Origin: Bacteroidota bacterium
GTDB taxonomy: Bacteria > Bacteroidota > Bacteroidia > AKYH767-A > 2013-40CM-41-45
DNA: 64,000 nucleotides
Assembly: GCA_004295015.1 (NCBI GenBank)
Contig: SHNE01000041.1
Span: forward strand, 1 to 64,000
Direction: 5' to 3'
The translations under genes were made by a program, and so were the position numbers. The notes under the pieces were generated by a model. The model was given only the letters and a program-made list of their open reading frames with translations. It had not been told where the DNA came from and made no database searches. The number at the start of each line of letters is the position of its first letter. Positions within the stretch are counted from its first letter, which is position 1. Positions 54,502 to 63,185 of the stretch are shown piece by piece.

Positions 54502-55611
54502 TTAATTGAGCACCTGAAAATAGGTTTGAGATAAGCCATGCTCAGTCTCCAGTATAAGTAAGTGCAGTCCTGCGGATTTTGACATCAAGGCTATTTCGTT
54601 TTTGTTTTCAGTCAGGAAACCATGTTGTATTAATCTCCCGTTAATATCCAGAATACTGAATTTTATCGCCCCTGAAATGCTGATGCCGGAAACATGCAAT
54701 GTATTTAATACCGGATTTGGATATACGATGATGTTGTCTGCCTGCTTAACTTCACTGAGGCCACTGATGACAGGAGGCCCGGTATAAATCAGAATATGAT
54801 TTCTCCCTGGAATTTTGATGATTGCAGGATCACCGCCGGATAGATTTAAATGCTGATACGGACTCCAAACATTACCATTACCCGTAGCCGAAAACCACAT
54901 ATACTGACCACCACTCCCGTAAAATTTGAGAGCTAAACTGTCAACCATCATATTTCCTGTCCAGTTATGTTGGGCATCGGAACTTATATCAGCAACTTGA
55001 GAGAAATTTAATCCGTCAGTCGAGACTGCATGAAAGGCTCCATCCTGTGGTGCGCCTTTAGGTGAAGTATAATGAAATGTATCCCTGAAGATTGTAACTG
55101 CCGGGTCAATACAATTTCTCCCGACTTGTGAAAATCGTACTCCTTGCTCGAAGGTATAATGAACACCATCCGTTCCGATCGCTGAATAAGTTCCAATCGT
55201 ATTCATTCCCGGAGGGCCTGAGGAAAAATAGATTCGAATATCACCGCCAGGCAATGCAACCAAGGTCGGATCAAAGGGCCGTTGAAAGTTTGAGGGAAAG
55301 TTGTGCAGTACAATCGGCTGTGGAAGAGACCAAGTTTGTCCTGAGTCCAAAGAAATTTTTACCGCAACACTATCCCAATGCGGGCCCTGGAAAGGATCAG
55401 GGAACCACTGAAAAGCACTGAACAATCTGCCTGATGAATCCATAGTCATAGATGGAACACCCGATGAATCCTGAAAAAGTGTACATCCGGTAAAATTTAT
55501 TCCATCCTGACTGATACATTGTATCAATGGTCGTTGCCAGGGCCCGGTGCTTTGAGAAAATGTTGATGTTGACAGGAGAAAGAGCAGGAGGATAGAAGTA
55601 GTTATTTTCAT
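54502..55611 (-). CDS. Sialidase-like (BNR) secreted protein with T9SS sorting domain
   Basis: The frame opens at a TTG at 55620; ATG at 55611 gives signal peptide MKITTSILLLFLLSTSTFSQ, so I start there (369 residues). The body (about 25-285) looks like a six-bladed sialidase-type propeller: an Asp-box-like turn SLDSGQTWSLP, and repeated openings TMDSSGRLFSAFQWF, FDPTLVALPGGDIRIYFSS, CIDPAVTIFRDTFHYTSP. Catalytic sialidase residues cannot be confirmed by eye. The last 80 residues are a type A T9SS tail (VYPNPVLNTLHVSG, AGLHLLILETE). Secreted; may act on or bind glycans. Confidence 0.78.
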   Translation of the reverse strand: MKITTSILLLFLLSTSTFSQSTGPWQRPLIQCISQDGINFTGCTLFQDSSGVPSMTMDSSGRLFSAFQWFPDPFQGPHWDSVAVKISLDSGQTWSLPQPIVLHNFPSNFQRPFDPTLVALPGGDIRIYFSSGPPGMNTIGTYSAIGTDGVHYTFEQGVRFSQVGRNCIDPAVTIFRDTFHYTSPKGAPQDGAFHAVSTDGLNFSQVADISSDAQHNWTGNMMVDSLALKFYGSGGQYMWFSATGNGNVWSPYQHLNLSGGDPAIIKIPGRNHILIYTGPPVISGLSEVKQADNIIVYPNPVLNTLHVSGISISGAIKFSILDINGRLIQHGFLTENKNEIALMSKSAGLHLLILETEHGLSQTYFQVLN

Positions 55612-55678
55612 GGAGTTCAAATTATTTCATTTGACATCTCTTCTAAATTCCATAGGGGTAAAAGAAAAACACTAAGTT

Positions 55679-56668
55679 TTAAACGAGTCCCTTCGCTACC
55701 AGATACTCTCCAATCTGCACAGCATTTGTTGCAGCGCCTTTACGGAGATTATCAGCAACGATCCACATGTTGAGTGTATTATCCTGGCTTTCGTCACGAC
55801 GAAGTCGGCCAACGAAGACCTCATCTTTTCCTTCTGCGTCCAATGGCATCGGATAAGCTGAATTTGCAATATCATCCACCAGTACAACTCCGGGCGTAGA
55901 GGAAAGAATATTCCTTACTTCTTTTAAATCGAAATCTTTTGCAAATTCTACATTTACGCTTTCACTGTGACCGCCTTTTACCGGTACACGTACAGTGGTA
56001 GCAGTAAGCCGAATGTTTGGAGCACGCATGATTTTCCTCGTTTCATTAAGCATTTTCATTTCTTCTTTCGTATAGCCGGATTCAAGAAAAACATCAATCT
56101 GAGGAAGCACATTCAAATCAATCTGATATTTGTATGCCATTTCTCCACTTATGCCTTTACGTTCATTCATGAGCTGTTCAACAGCTTTCTTTCCTGTTCC
56201 GGAAACGGATTGATAGGTTGATACGACAACCCGATGTATTTGATATTTTTTATGCAATGGATTTAAAGCCATTACCATTTGTATAGTTGAACAATTAGGA
56301 TTAGCAATTATTTTATCGTCTCTGGTTAAAACATCGGCATTAATTTCCGGCACGATGAGTTTCATATCAGCATGCATCCTCCAGGCCGATGAATTATCGA
56401 TAACAGTTGTCCCCGCTTCAGCAAACCTTGGTGCCCATTCCAATGAAGTATTTCCTCCTGCAGAAAACATTGCTATTTGAGGCTTTTGTGAAACAGCATC
56501 TGCCATCGAGATTACTTTAATAGCCTTGCCTTTGAATTGAATTTCTTTTCCTACAGACTTCTCTGTGGCAACAGCTAAAAGTTCTGTCACCGGAAAATTT
56601 CGCTCTTCCAATACTTTCAACATTACCTGGCCTACCATACCTGTAGCACCTACGACTGCAACTTTCAT
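55679..56668 (-). CDS. asd: Aspartate-semialdehyde dehydrogenase
   Basis: Protein of 329 residues. It reduces aspartyl phosphate to aspartate semialdehyde with NADPH, at the branch to lysine/diaminopimelate, threonine and methionine. The NADP motif is GATGMVGQVML (8-18), the catalytic Cys is in NPNCSTIQMV (about C128), and the general base His lies in VRVPVKGGHSESVNVEF. SAGGNTSLEWAPRF and DNSSAWRMH are family hallmarks. Length fits the bacterial type used by Bacteroidota. It stands alone, divergent from the lamin-tail gene at 56758, with a 89-base gap holding a candidate promoter for the latter. Confidence 0.96.
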   Translation of the reverse strand: MKVAVVGATGMVGQVMLKVLEERNFPVTELLAVATEKSVGKEIQFKGKAIKVISMADAVSQKPQIAMFSAGGNTSLEWAPRFAEAGTTVIDNSSAWRMHADMKLIVPEINADVLTRDDKIIANPNCSTIQMVMALNPLHKKYQIHRVVVSTYQSVSGTGKKAVEQLMNERKGISGEMAYKYQIDLNVLPQIDVFLESGYTKEEMKMLNETRKIMRAPNIRLTATTVRVPVKGGHSESVNVEFAKDFDLKEVRNILSSTPGVVLVDDIANSAYPMPLDAEGKDEVFVGRLRRDESQDNTLNMWIVADNLRKGAATNAVQIGEYLVAKGLV

Positions 56669-56698
56669 AATTTTAGGATAAAAACCCGCATACGAGCG

Positions 56699-56730
56699 GT
56701 TGGGGTTTGGGTTTCGATAGAATATGTTTG
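56699..56730 (+). promoter_or_regulatory. Candidate promoter for the lamin-tail protein gene
   Basis: GTTG (56699-56702), a 20-base spacer and TATGTTTG (56723-56730) fit the Bacteroidota pattern with one mismatch in the upstream box. Transcription would start about 20 bases before the ATG at 56758. Confidence 0.45.
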
Positions 56731-56757
56731 TGCTGCAATTTTACGATAAATGATTCG

Positions 56758-59379
56758 ATGAAAATTATTTCAACGCTAATTTTTTTCTTTTCGGTTTTCG
56801 GTGCTCATGCCCAGTGGCAAGATGCATTTGATGATGGAGAGATCAGCAGCTCTCCCTCCTGGATCGGAGATACATCAGATTTTATGGTCAATTCATCCTT
56901 GCAATTACAGCTGAATGCCGCCGCAGCAGGCCATTCGGCTATTTCTACGCTCAGTAGCCCGAATATGTTTAGTGACCTGGAGTGGAGATTTTTTGTTCAT
57001 CAAAACTTTTCGCCTTCCTCAGGTAATTACGGGCGCGTGTACCTGGTTTCCGACCAGCCGGATTTGACCGGTCCGCTAAACGGGTACTACCTTCAGTTTG
57101 GTGAGTCCTTATCAAATGATGCTGTCGAGTTATTCAGGCAGGATGGACTGAATTCTGTTTCTGTATGCCGTGCCACTGATGCTGCCATTTCATCTGCATT
57201 TTCAATAGCTGTCAGGGTCACTCGGGATAATATCGGTTTATGGTCCCTGTGGATAGATTATACAGGCGGATCAAATTATGTACTGGAATGCTACGGCGCT
57301 GAAGCAATGTATACCGGCTCTGCTTATTTTGGAATTTTCTGTGAATATACAGGAGCTAACCTGAGTAAATTTTATTACGATGATATTTATGTAGGCCCAC
57401 TTTTGCACGATACCATTCCTCCTGTAATCACATCCCTCATACCGATTTCAGAAAATATTCTGGAGCTACGCTTTTCTGAAGCCATGGATCAGGCTTCTGC
57501 CAATACAATTTCAAATTATTCCCTGGATGCCGGTTTAGGAAATCCATTAGGTGCTTTATTAAATTCGACTGATCCTACACTTGTAACTCTTACTTTTTCG
57601 GGTTCCTTTATATCTTCATTTCAACATACGCTGACAGTTCAGGGACTTAAAGATCTTGCAGAAAATTTAATACTACCCGGGGCTGGTGCAGTGTTTACCT
57701 ATTATGCACCTGTTACGGTGATGTCTCATGATATTATTTTCACCGAAATAATGTTTGAACCTTCCTCATCCTCTGCATTACCCAATGTGGAATTTGTAGA
57801 AATTTATAACCGAAGAACTGAAGCCGTTTCTTTAGAAAACTGGAGCATCAGTGATGGTGCTTCCACCGCTACTTTACCGCAGCATATTATACTTCCGCAT
57901 TCTTATTTGCTTTTATGTAATAGCAATGTGGCTTCGGCATTGTCACCATATGGAGAGGTCCTGGGACTCTCCTCCTTTCCTGTGTTGAATAATGATGCCG
58001 GAGACCGATTGCAATTATTTGACAACAATAATATCCTTATCGAAGAAATTTCATTTTCAAATTCGACCTATCGGGATGGGAACAAGGATGATGGTGGCTA
58101 TAGTCTTGAACGAATAGATACATCCTTTCTTTGCGTTGATCCTTTAAACTGGCGTGCTTCGGCTTCTGCTCTTGGCGGAACGCCGGGTCAAGGGAGCAGT
58201 GTAGCGGATAGCTATCTGGACAAGGAGAAACCGGTACTCATCCGTGCATTTGTCATTGATTCGGTTCATGTTGGCATCGTATTTAGTGAAGCAATGGATG
58301 CTTCTAATTTATTCAATAGTTCACTTTATTCTGTTTTCGGAAATGGCCAATCGTCTATTCATCCGGATAGTATTACCGCCACTTCCGATCCCGCAGAATT
58401 AATCATGAGACTACCATTTAGTGTTGGTGAAGATATTTATCAATTATCCATCAACTACGGATTGAAAGATTGTCCGGGCAATGATTTGGACATCTCACGG
58501 ACTATACGATTTGCTATTCCAAAGAAAGTAGAAACCGGAGATATTGTTATAAACGAAATTCTTTTCGATCCTATTAGTGGTGGCTCTGATTTTGTAGAAC
58601 TGTATAACCGTTCTAACAAGGTACTTGACTTGATGCGATGGAGAATTGCAGAAGCACCTTATCAGGAGTATAGCCTTGCTCAGGCAAGCAAATCGATTTG
58701 TGACAAACCACAATTAATTTTTCCGGGTGAATTTATTTGCTTGACCTCAAATACTTCTGACATAAGACAGAGGTATGAAAACCCTGGAATCATGGTCTTT
58801 CTTGCTGCGTCTGAGCTTCCTGATTTTAATTCTATAGATGGTGCTGCAGTGATATATGACTCATTAGGTATTGTTCTGGATCAATTGAGTTATTCAGAGG
58901 AGATGCACTTCCCTCTCTTGATCAGCAAAAAGGGCGTTTCATTGGAAAGGCTCAGTCCTGAAATTAATGGCGATGCGACCTCAAACTGGCATTCTGCTTC
59001 CTCCTCATCCGGATTTGCAACACCCGGATTCAAAAATTCTATTGGTTGGATCAATTCCGAAATTGATGACGGACTGAGCATTGAACCATCTGTCTTTACT
59101 CCTGATAATGACGGAACAAATGATGTGTTGTTTATTCGTTTGAGACAATCAGATAGCCAGGGGATTGCACGGGTTTTGATTTTTGACATAGCCGGTAATC
59201 TTGTCAGAGAATTAACACAGCAAGTAATCATAGGAGATGAATATGCTGTGGTATGGGACGGTCTTAGAGATAGTGGAGAGCCGGCTGCGATTGGCACCTA
59301 TATTGTTTGCACCGAAACCTTCAGTCCTGATGGACATGTAAAGCGAAAAAAACTTCCTTGTGCGCTCAGTCTTAATTAG
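56758..59379 (+). CDS. Secreted lamin-tail protein with FlgD-like C-terminal domain
   Basis: ATG at 56758 gives signal peptide MKIISTLIFFFSVFGAHAQ; the frame is open 51 bases further upstream without a better start (873 residues used). An N-terminal lectin-like domain (about 20-210, GRVYLVSDQPDL, YYDDIYVGPL) is followed by an Ig-like domain (LRFSEAMDQASANTISNYSL), a lamin-tail domain (322-420), a second Ig-like domain (VFSEAMDASNLFNSSLYSV) and a second lamin-tail domain (593-690). The end (about 785-873) has SVFTPDNDGTNDVLFIRL and VVWDGLRDSGEPAAIGTY, a FlgD-like/CHU_C-type module, close to gliding-associated (type B) sorting domains. Surface or secreted protein; function unknown. Confidence 0.82.
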   Translation: MKIISTLIFFFSVFGAHAQWQDAFDDGEISSSPSWIGDTSDFMVNSSLQLQLNAAAAGHSAISTLSSPNMFSDLEWRFFVHQNFSPSSGNYGRVYLVSDQPDLTGPLNGYYLQFGESLSNDAVELFRQDGLNSVSVCRATDAAISSAFSIAVRVTRDNIGLWSLWIDYTGGSNYVLECYGAEAMYTGSAYFGIFCEYTGANLSKFYYDDIYVGPLLHDTIPPVITSLIPISENILELRFSEAMDQASANTISNYSLDAGLGNPLGALLNSTDPTLVTLTFSGSFISSFQHTLTVQGLKDLAENLILPGAGAVFTYYAPVTVMSHDIIFTEIMFEPSSSSALPNVEFVEIYNRRTEAVSLENWSISDGASTATLPQHIILPHSYLLLCNSNVASALSPYGEVLGLSSFPVLNNDAGDRLQLFDNNNILIEEISFSNSTYRDGNKDDGGYSLERIDTSFLCVDPLNWRASASALGGTPGQGSSVADSYLDKEKPVLIRAFVIDSVHVGIVFSEAMDASNLFNSSLYSVFGNGQSSIHPDSITATSDPAELIMRLPFSVGEDIYQLSINYGLKDCPGNDLDISRTIRFAIPKKVETGDIVINEILFDPISGGSDFVELYNRSNKVLDLMRWRIAEAPYQEYSLAQASKSICDKPQLIFPGEFICLTSNTSDIRQRYENPGIMVFLAASELPDFNSIDGAAVIYDSLGIVLDQLSYSEEMHFPLLISKKGVSLERLSPEINGDATSNWHSASSSSGFATPGFKNSIGWINSEIDDGLSIEPSVFTPDNDGTNDVLFIRLRQSDSQGIARVLIFDIAGNLVRELTQQVIIGDEYAVVWDGLRDSGEPAAIGTYIVCTETFSPDGHVKRKKLPCALSLN

Positions 59380-59454
59380 TCGGGGAAATTCTTAATTACA
59401 TTTCTTCACATTTAAGTGCGTTTGTCCTTGCTTTTCCTTTATTTAGCATCCGGC

Positions 59455-60420
59455 ATGCAGACAATTAACCTGAAGGACAGAAAGGAATCCGCTGATTTTT
59501 ATGAAAACCGGTATAGCCATGGTTATATGGGACATTGGTCGGCTTTTGAAAAGGAAAGACTCCTGGGTTTAATTAAAGAGTTGAATTTACCTTCCAAAGG
59601 AAGAGCTCTCGACTTTGGATGCGGTAGAGGTATTTTTACCGCTGTCTTTCTTGAAGCATTGCCCGGCTGGGAGATTTTTGGATGTGATATTAGTCCTGAA
59701 GCAATAAGTTTTGCTGCAAAAAATAATTCAGCAATTCGATTTTTTGTGTTAGGGGATAAGTCCTTTTCCAATGAACGGTTTGATTTTATTCACTCTCACC
59801 ATGTTCTTGAGCACACTTTTGATGAAAAGGTGACCGCTTCTGAAATGTGTTCTTTTGCCGATAAGAATTGCATAATGCTTCATAGTCTTCCTTGCAATCA
59901 TGAAGGAAGTCTGGAATATAAAATAGCATCTGCCAGGAAAAATGGAATTGATTCAACTACCGGGAAATTCTTTTTTGAGGACACCGCGCACATGAGACGC
60001 ATGAGTGCGAATGAAACGATTGCCTTGTTTCAAAAAGAAGGTTTCCGAAGCCGGAAAGAATTTTATGCTAATCAATATTACGGCGCTTTAAAGTGGATAG
60101 CCGAAAGCGATTTTAAACTTGTGTTGAATATCGCTAATCCATGGCAGGCGAGGGATGCCGGAAGTTTTCTTTTTTTATTTGGATTACTCCTGAAGCTTAA
60201 ATGTTATTGGTTCTGTTTCTTTGCTGCAGGCGCTTTCGAACCGGCTGATCGGGGAAGATTTTATCTGTTGAAAAGAACGCTTCAGACGCTTAGTTTTATT
60301 TTGTTTTTCTGGATCGCTATTCCGGTAAGGTCAGCATTGATACGAAAAGCGAAAAATGAATGGCAGGATCATCGAACAGATAAGAATGGCTCAGACCTTT
60401 TTCTTATCTTGAAGAGGTAA
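59455..60420 (+). CDS. SAM-dependent methyltransferase with hydrophobic C-terminal extension
   Basis: The frame is open from a GTG at 59416, but ATG at 59455 (MQTINLKDRKESADFYENRY) fits class I methyltransferases better (321 residues). The SAM loop is ALDFGCGRGIF (about 47-57), followed by the acidic end of strand 2 (FGCDISPEAI) and FIHSHHVLEHTF. Residues about 220-300 hold two hydrophobic segments (SFLFLFGLLLKL, LQTLSFILFFWIAIPV), unusual for a soluble enzyme, so membrane association is likely. The substrate is unknown; UbiG-like and glycan or lipid methyltransferases look similar. Its stop overlaps the next start by one base (TAATG). Confidence 0.82.
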   Translation: MQTINLKDRKESADFYENRYSHGYMGHWSAFEKERLLGLIKELNLPSKGRALDFGCGRGIFTAVFLEALPGWEIFGCDISPEAISFAAKNNSAIRFFVLGDKSFSNERFDFIHSHHVLEHTFDEKVTASEMCSFADKNCIMLHSLPCNHEGSLEYKIASARKNGIDSTTGKFFFEDTAHMRRMSANETIALFQKEGFRSRKEFYANQYYGALKWIAESDFKLVLNIANPWQARDAGSFLFLFGLLLKLKCYWFCFFAAGAFEPADRGRFYLLKRTLQTLSFILFFWIAIPVRSALIRKAKNEWQDHRTDKNGSDLFLILKR

Positions 60421-61274
60421 TGATCAGTTCATCTTTCCTGACCCATTTTGAATTAGCCCTTGCAAAGGAGTTTGGCCACGCTTTTCGAATACTGCGGCAT
60501 TCGGCTGTGAGCGGAGGCTGTATTAATCAGGCTCATAAATTAGAAACGACTGCAGGAAATTATTTTGTCAAGTTTAATAGTCGTGCGCGGTATCCCGGAA
60601 TGTTTGAAGCGGAAGCCAAAGGATTGAGTCTTCTTCATAACACAGGAGCATTAAAAGTCCCCGAAGTTATTTTGTTTGGAGAACATGAAGCATTTTCATA
60701 CATCATCCTCGAATACATAGAAGCCGGGAAACGAAAGAGTGAGTATTGGGAACATGCGGGATTACAACTAGCCAATCTGCATAAGAACTCCGCAGATTAT
60801 TTTGGACTGGATCATGACAATTACATTGGCTCGCTTCCTCAATCAAACAATAAGCATAAAGACTGGATTACATTTTTTTTGGAAGAAAGAATTTTAGCTA
60901 TCGGAGAAGAGCTTGTGAAACCTTACCTTGAAAAACTTGAGAAACATTTTTACAAAGAATTTCCTTCTGAAGCACCTGCTTTAATTCATGGTGATCTCTG
61001 GAGTGGAAATATGATGTGTGCCGATGATGGCCTGGCATGCTTTTATGATCCTGCAGTGTATTACGGGCACCGTGAAATGGATCTTGCAATGACTCGTCTG
61101 TTTGGTGGATTTCCGGATGAATTTTATCAAGCATACAATGCTGAATTACCCTTGATGTCGGGATTTAAAGATCGTATGGATTTTTATCAACTCTATCCAT
61201 TGCTTGTTCATGCCAGGCTGTTCGGAGCTTCCTATGAGGATCAGGTACTCAGCATTTTGAATTCCTATAGATAA
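60420..61274 (+). CDS. Fructosamine kinase family protein
   Basis: Protein of 284 residues of the fructosamine/ketosamine-3-kinase family, which phosphorylates sugar adducts on amino groups and so helps deglycate proteins. The N-lobe has VSGGCINQAHKL and YFVKFNSRARYPGMFEAEAKGL (Lys and Glu of the ATP site). The catalytic loop is LIHGDLWSGNMM and the metal site DPAVYYGHREMDLAMTRLFGGF. Length fits the family. It is translationally coupled to the methyltransferase upstream (1-base overlap), which suggests a common task. Convergent with the intradiol-dioxygenase-like gene. Confidence 0.92.
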   Translation: MISSSFLTHFELALAKEFGHAFRILRHSAVSGGCINQAHKLETTAGNYFVKFNSRARYPGMFEAEAKGLSLLHNTGALKVPEVILFGEHEAFSYIILEYIEAGKRKSEYWEHAGLQLANLHKNSADYFGLDHDNYIGSLPQSNNKHKDWITFFLEERILAIGEELVKPYLEKLEKHFYKEFPSEAPALIHGDLWSGNMMCADDGLACFYDPAVYYGHREMDLAMTRLFGGFPDEFYQAYNAELPLMSGFKDRMDFYQLYPLLVHARLFGASYEDQVLSILNSYR

Positions 61275-61277
61275 TTG

Positions 61278-61307
61278 AAAAAAAAGAGTCTGAATTGAAT
61301 CAGGCTC
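61278..61307 (-). terminator. Terminator of the intradiol-dioxygenase-like gene
   Basis: On the minus strand GAGCCTGA pairs with TCAGACTC (one mismatch, 61286-61293 and 61300-61307) and runs into eight T (complement of 61278-61285). It lies 37 bases after the stop of the gene ending at 61344. It may also slow readthrough from the convergent kinase gene. Confidence 0.6.
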
Positions 61308-61343
61308 CCTGCTTGAATGCATTTTATTTTTAATGGTATAATA

Positions 61344-62360
61344 TTATTTTGCAGTCATCATTTTGCATTGCCCGTAAGACCCATTGCGATTCACTACTTC
61401 CAACTGGTACACATAATTTCCTGCTGAAATTCCGAGTTTTTCCATATCCAATGTGATTGTATGCTCCCCTGCGGATAAATTATTTTTTTCAATGGAGCTA
61501 ACTTTTCTTCCACTCAAATCAAACAATTCTATTTTTACATCAGAAGCATTTGTCAATTCAAAAGGAATAGTTGTTTCTGTGCTGTATGGATTTGGGAAAT
61601 TTTGTCTTAGCTTAAATTGTCCTCCTGTTTCCGGTTCGAGATTTTGTAACCCTGTAGTCCCGGAACCATTGATTCCAACTTCAAGAAAGGAATCGTAGCC
61701 ACCTGTGCCGGAATTAAATATCAGTGTAGCTACTTGCAGCGTGCTTCCATCAGAAAATACATTATCTGTAGAAACGGTTTGTGGATCAGCACCCCATGTG
61801 GTATAGGGAGCAATTGTAGTATATATTAATTGTTTTTCGTTAACAGGATATGTAAATTGAGAAGTTACCTGTAACATGGAACTAAGAAATACCTGAAAGT
61901 GTATATGTGAAATCCTACCCGGATACCAGCCGGGAAAAACTGTCGTAAATTCAACTTCTCCATTGGCATCTGTCAGCTGTATTCCCCGAAGAAAAGTCTC
62001 CCCGACGTGATTTTGTGGCCCCAAATGTGCATTCGTATTATAACCTGAATAATATCCATCCACATTACAATGCCATATATCAACTCTTGCGTTTTGTATT
62101 GGTGCACAATTGTTGATTCCAATAATTCTAAGTCTGACTTTATGCTCAAGACCCGGCTGAGTTTCTCTTACATCGGTTCGAAACATATTTACATTCTGAC
62201 TAAGATCCAGAGGATAGGGTCCGGCAGTTTCAGATGGAATCAATGCACAGCCGGTGAAATTGTTCTTTCCAACTGTATTGTCCGCTTTAAGAAGTGATAA
62301 GGGCAACAAGGATCCTGCCCCTGCAAGACCGCTTAGTCTAAGGAAGTCTTTTCTTTTCAT
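61344..62360 (-). CDS. Exported intradiol ring-cleavage dioxygenase-like protein with T9SS tail
   Basis: Protein of 338 residues. The N-terminus MKRKDFLRLSGLAGAGSLLP looks like an export signal with KRKDFLR in place of the twin-Arg motif. Residues about 35-240 match the intradiol dioxygenase fold: CALIPSETAGPYPLD, IWHCNVDGYYSGY, GIQLTDANGEVEFTTVFPGWYPGRISHIHF. The Tyr/Tyr/His/His iron ligands are expected at DGYYSGY, GWYPGR and ISHIHF. Residues 250-338 are a T9SS type A domain (FPNPYSTETTIPF, SAGNYVYQLEV). A secreted enzyme acting on catechol-like aromatics is plausible; substrate unknown. Divergent from the aminomuconate deaminase with a 225-base gap. Confidence 0.87.
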   Translation of the reverse strand: MKRKDFLRLSGLAGAGSLLPLSLLKADNTVGKNNFTGCALIPSETAGPYPLDLSQNVNMFRTDVRETQPGLEHKVRLRIIGINNCAPIQNARVDIWHCNVDGYYSGYNTNAHLGPQNHVGETFLRGIQLTDANGEVEFTTVFPGWYPGRISHIHFQVFLSSMLQVTSQFTYPVNEKQLIYTTIAPYTTWGADPQTVSTDNVFSDGSTLQVATLIFNSGTGGYDSFLEVGINGSGTTGLQNLEPETGGQFKLRQNFPNPYSTETTIPFELTNASDVKIELFDLSGRKVSSIEKNNLSAGEHTITLDMEKLGISAGNYVYQLEVVNRNGSYGQCKMMTAK

Positions 62361-62585
62361 GATTTTAGGTTAAGAATGTCAAAAGTATTTATTTGTTTGC
62401 TCGTACTGTCATAGAAAAGTCTGAAACAATCATTTTCGATCCGCATAGTTTTCTTCATTTTTCGACCTAAAACCACAGCCTCTTCTTGTCAAATTATAAT
62501 TGTTGAGGAAGGGATGGCTAATTTATTCCTAAGCTATACAAGCAAAAATTCCGATATTTGACTAATTCTTAAATCAACATTCGAA

Positions 62586-62999
62586 ATGTCCAAAGAAATA
62601 AACTCCTCGAAAGCACCTGAACCGGTAGGTCTATATCCCCATGCACGTCGCCATGGAGATTTACTTTTTTTATCGGGTGTAGGGCCAAGGGAAAAGGGAT
62701 CAAAAAAAATTCCCGGCGTCGAGTTGGATGATAAGGGAAAAATTATCTCTTATGATATTGAAGCCCAGTGTCATTCAGTCTTTCAAAACGTTCGCTATAT
62801 ACTTGAGGATGCCGGATCAAGTTGGGAAAAAATTATTGATGTAACTGTTTTTCTTACCAATATGGAAGATGATTTCCCTATTTATAATAAGCTGTGGGCG
62901 GTCTATTTTAAGGAGAATGCTCCATGCCGCACAACCATTGAAATAAATTGTTTGCCTACTCCGATTGCGATTGAGTTGAAAGTGGTTGCTGAGGTCTGA
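62586..62999 (+). CDS. nbaF: 2-aminomuconate deaminase (RidA-fold)
   Basis: Protein of 137 residues, RidA/YjgF-like fold. It releases ammonia from 2-aminomuconate to give 4-oxalocrotonate, the step after AMSDH. APEPVGLYPHARRHGDLLFLSG and the long loop GSKKIPGVELDD are typical of the aminomuconate deaminase branch rather than ordinary RidA. The conserved Arg is in PCRTTIEINCLPTPIAIE. VTVFLTNMEDDFPIYNKLW is the usual trimer helix. It is 20 kb from the other three pathway genes and on the same strand as HAO and ACMSD. Specificity is inferred from sequence and from those genes. Confidence 0.88.
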   Translation: MSKEINSSKAPEPVGLYPHARRHGDLLFLSGVGPREKGSKKIPGVELDDKGKIISYDIEAQCHSVFQNVRYILEDAGSSWEKIIDVTVFLTNMEDDFPIYNKLWAVYFKENAPCRTTIEINCLPTPIAIELKVVAEV

Positions 63000-63185
63000 A
63001 GGCAGAGTAAATTTATCCTTAGCATTTGAAATTATCTGCTAGAAATCCTTCTTTCGTGTATAGCGACGGGTACTTATTTTATATATTTAACAAAAGTTTC
63101 TATGACTGTAGGGTGAAACGACACCTGCTTATCCTGCAGCGGTGACTTCAATGCACTAAATAAAATATCCCAAACGTAATTTCCT

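Noticed and set aside
58890-59297. 135-codon minus-strand frame within the lamin-tail gene
   Set aside because: It overlaps the conserved FlgD-like end of the real gene and has no recognisable features.
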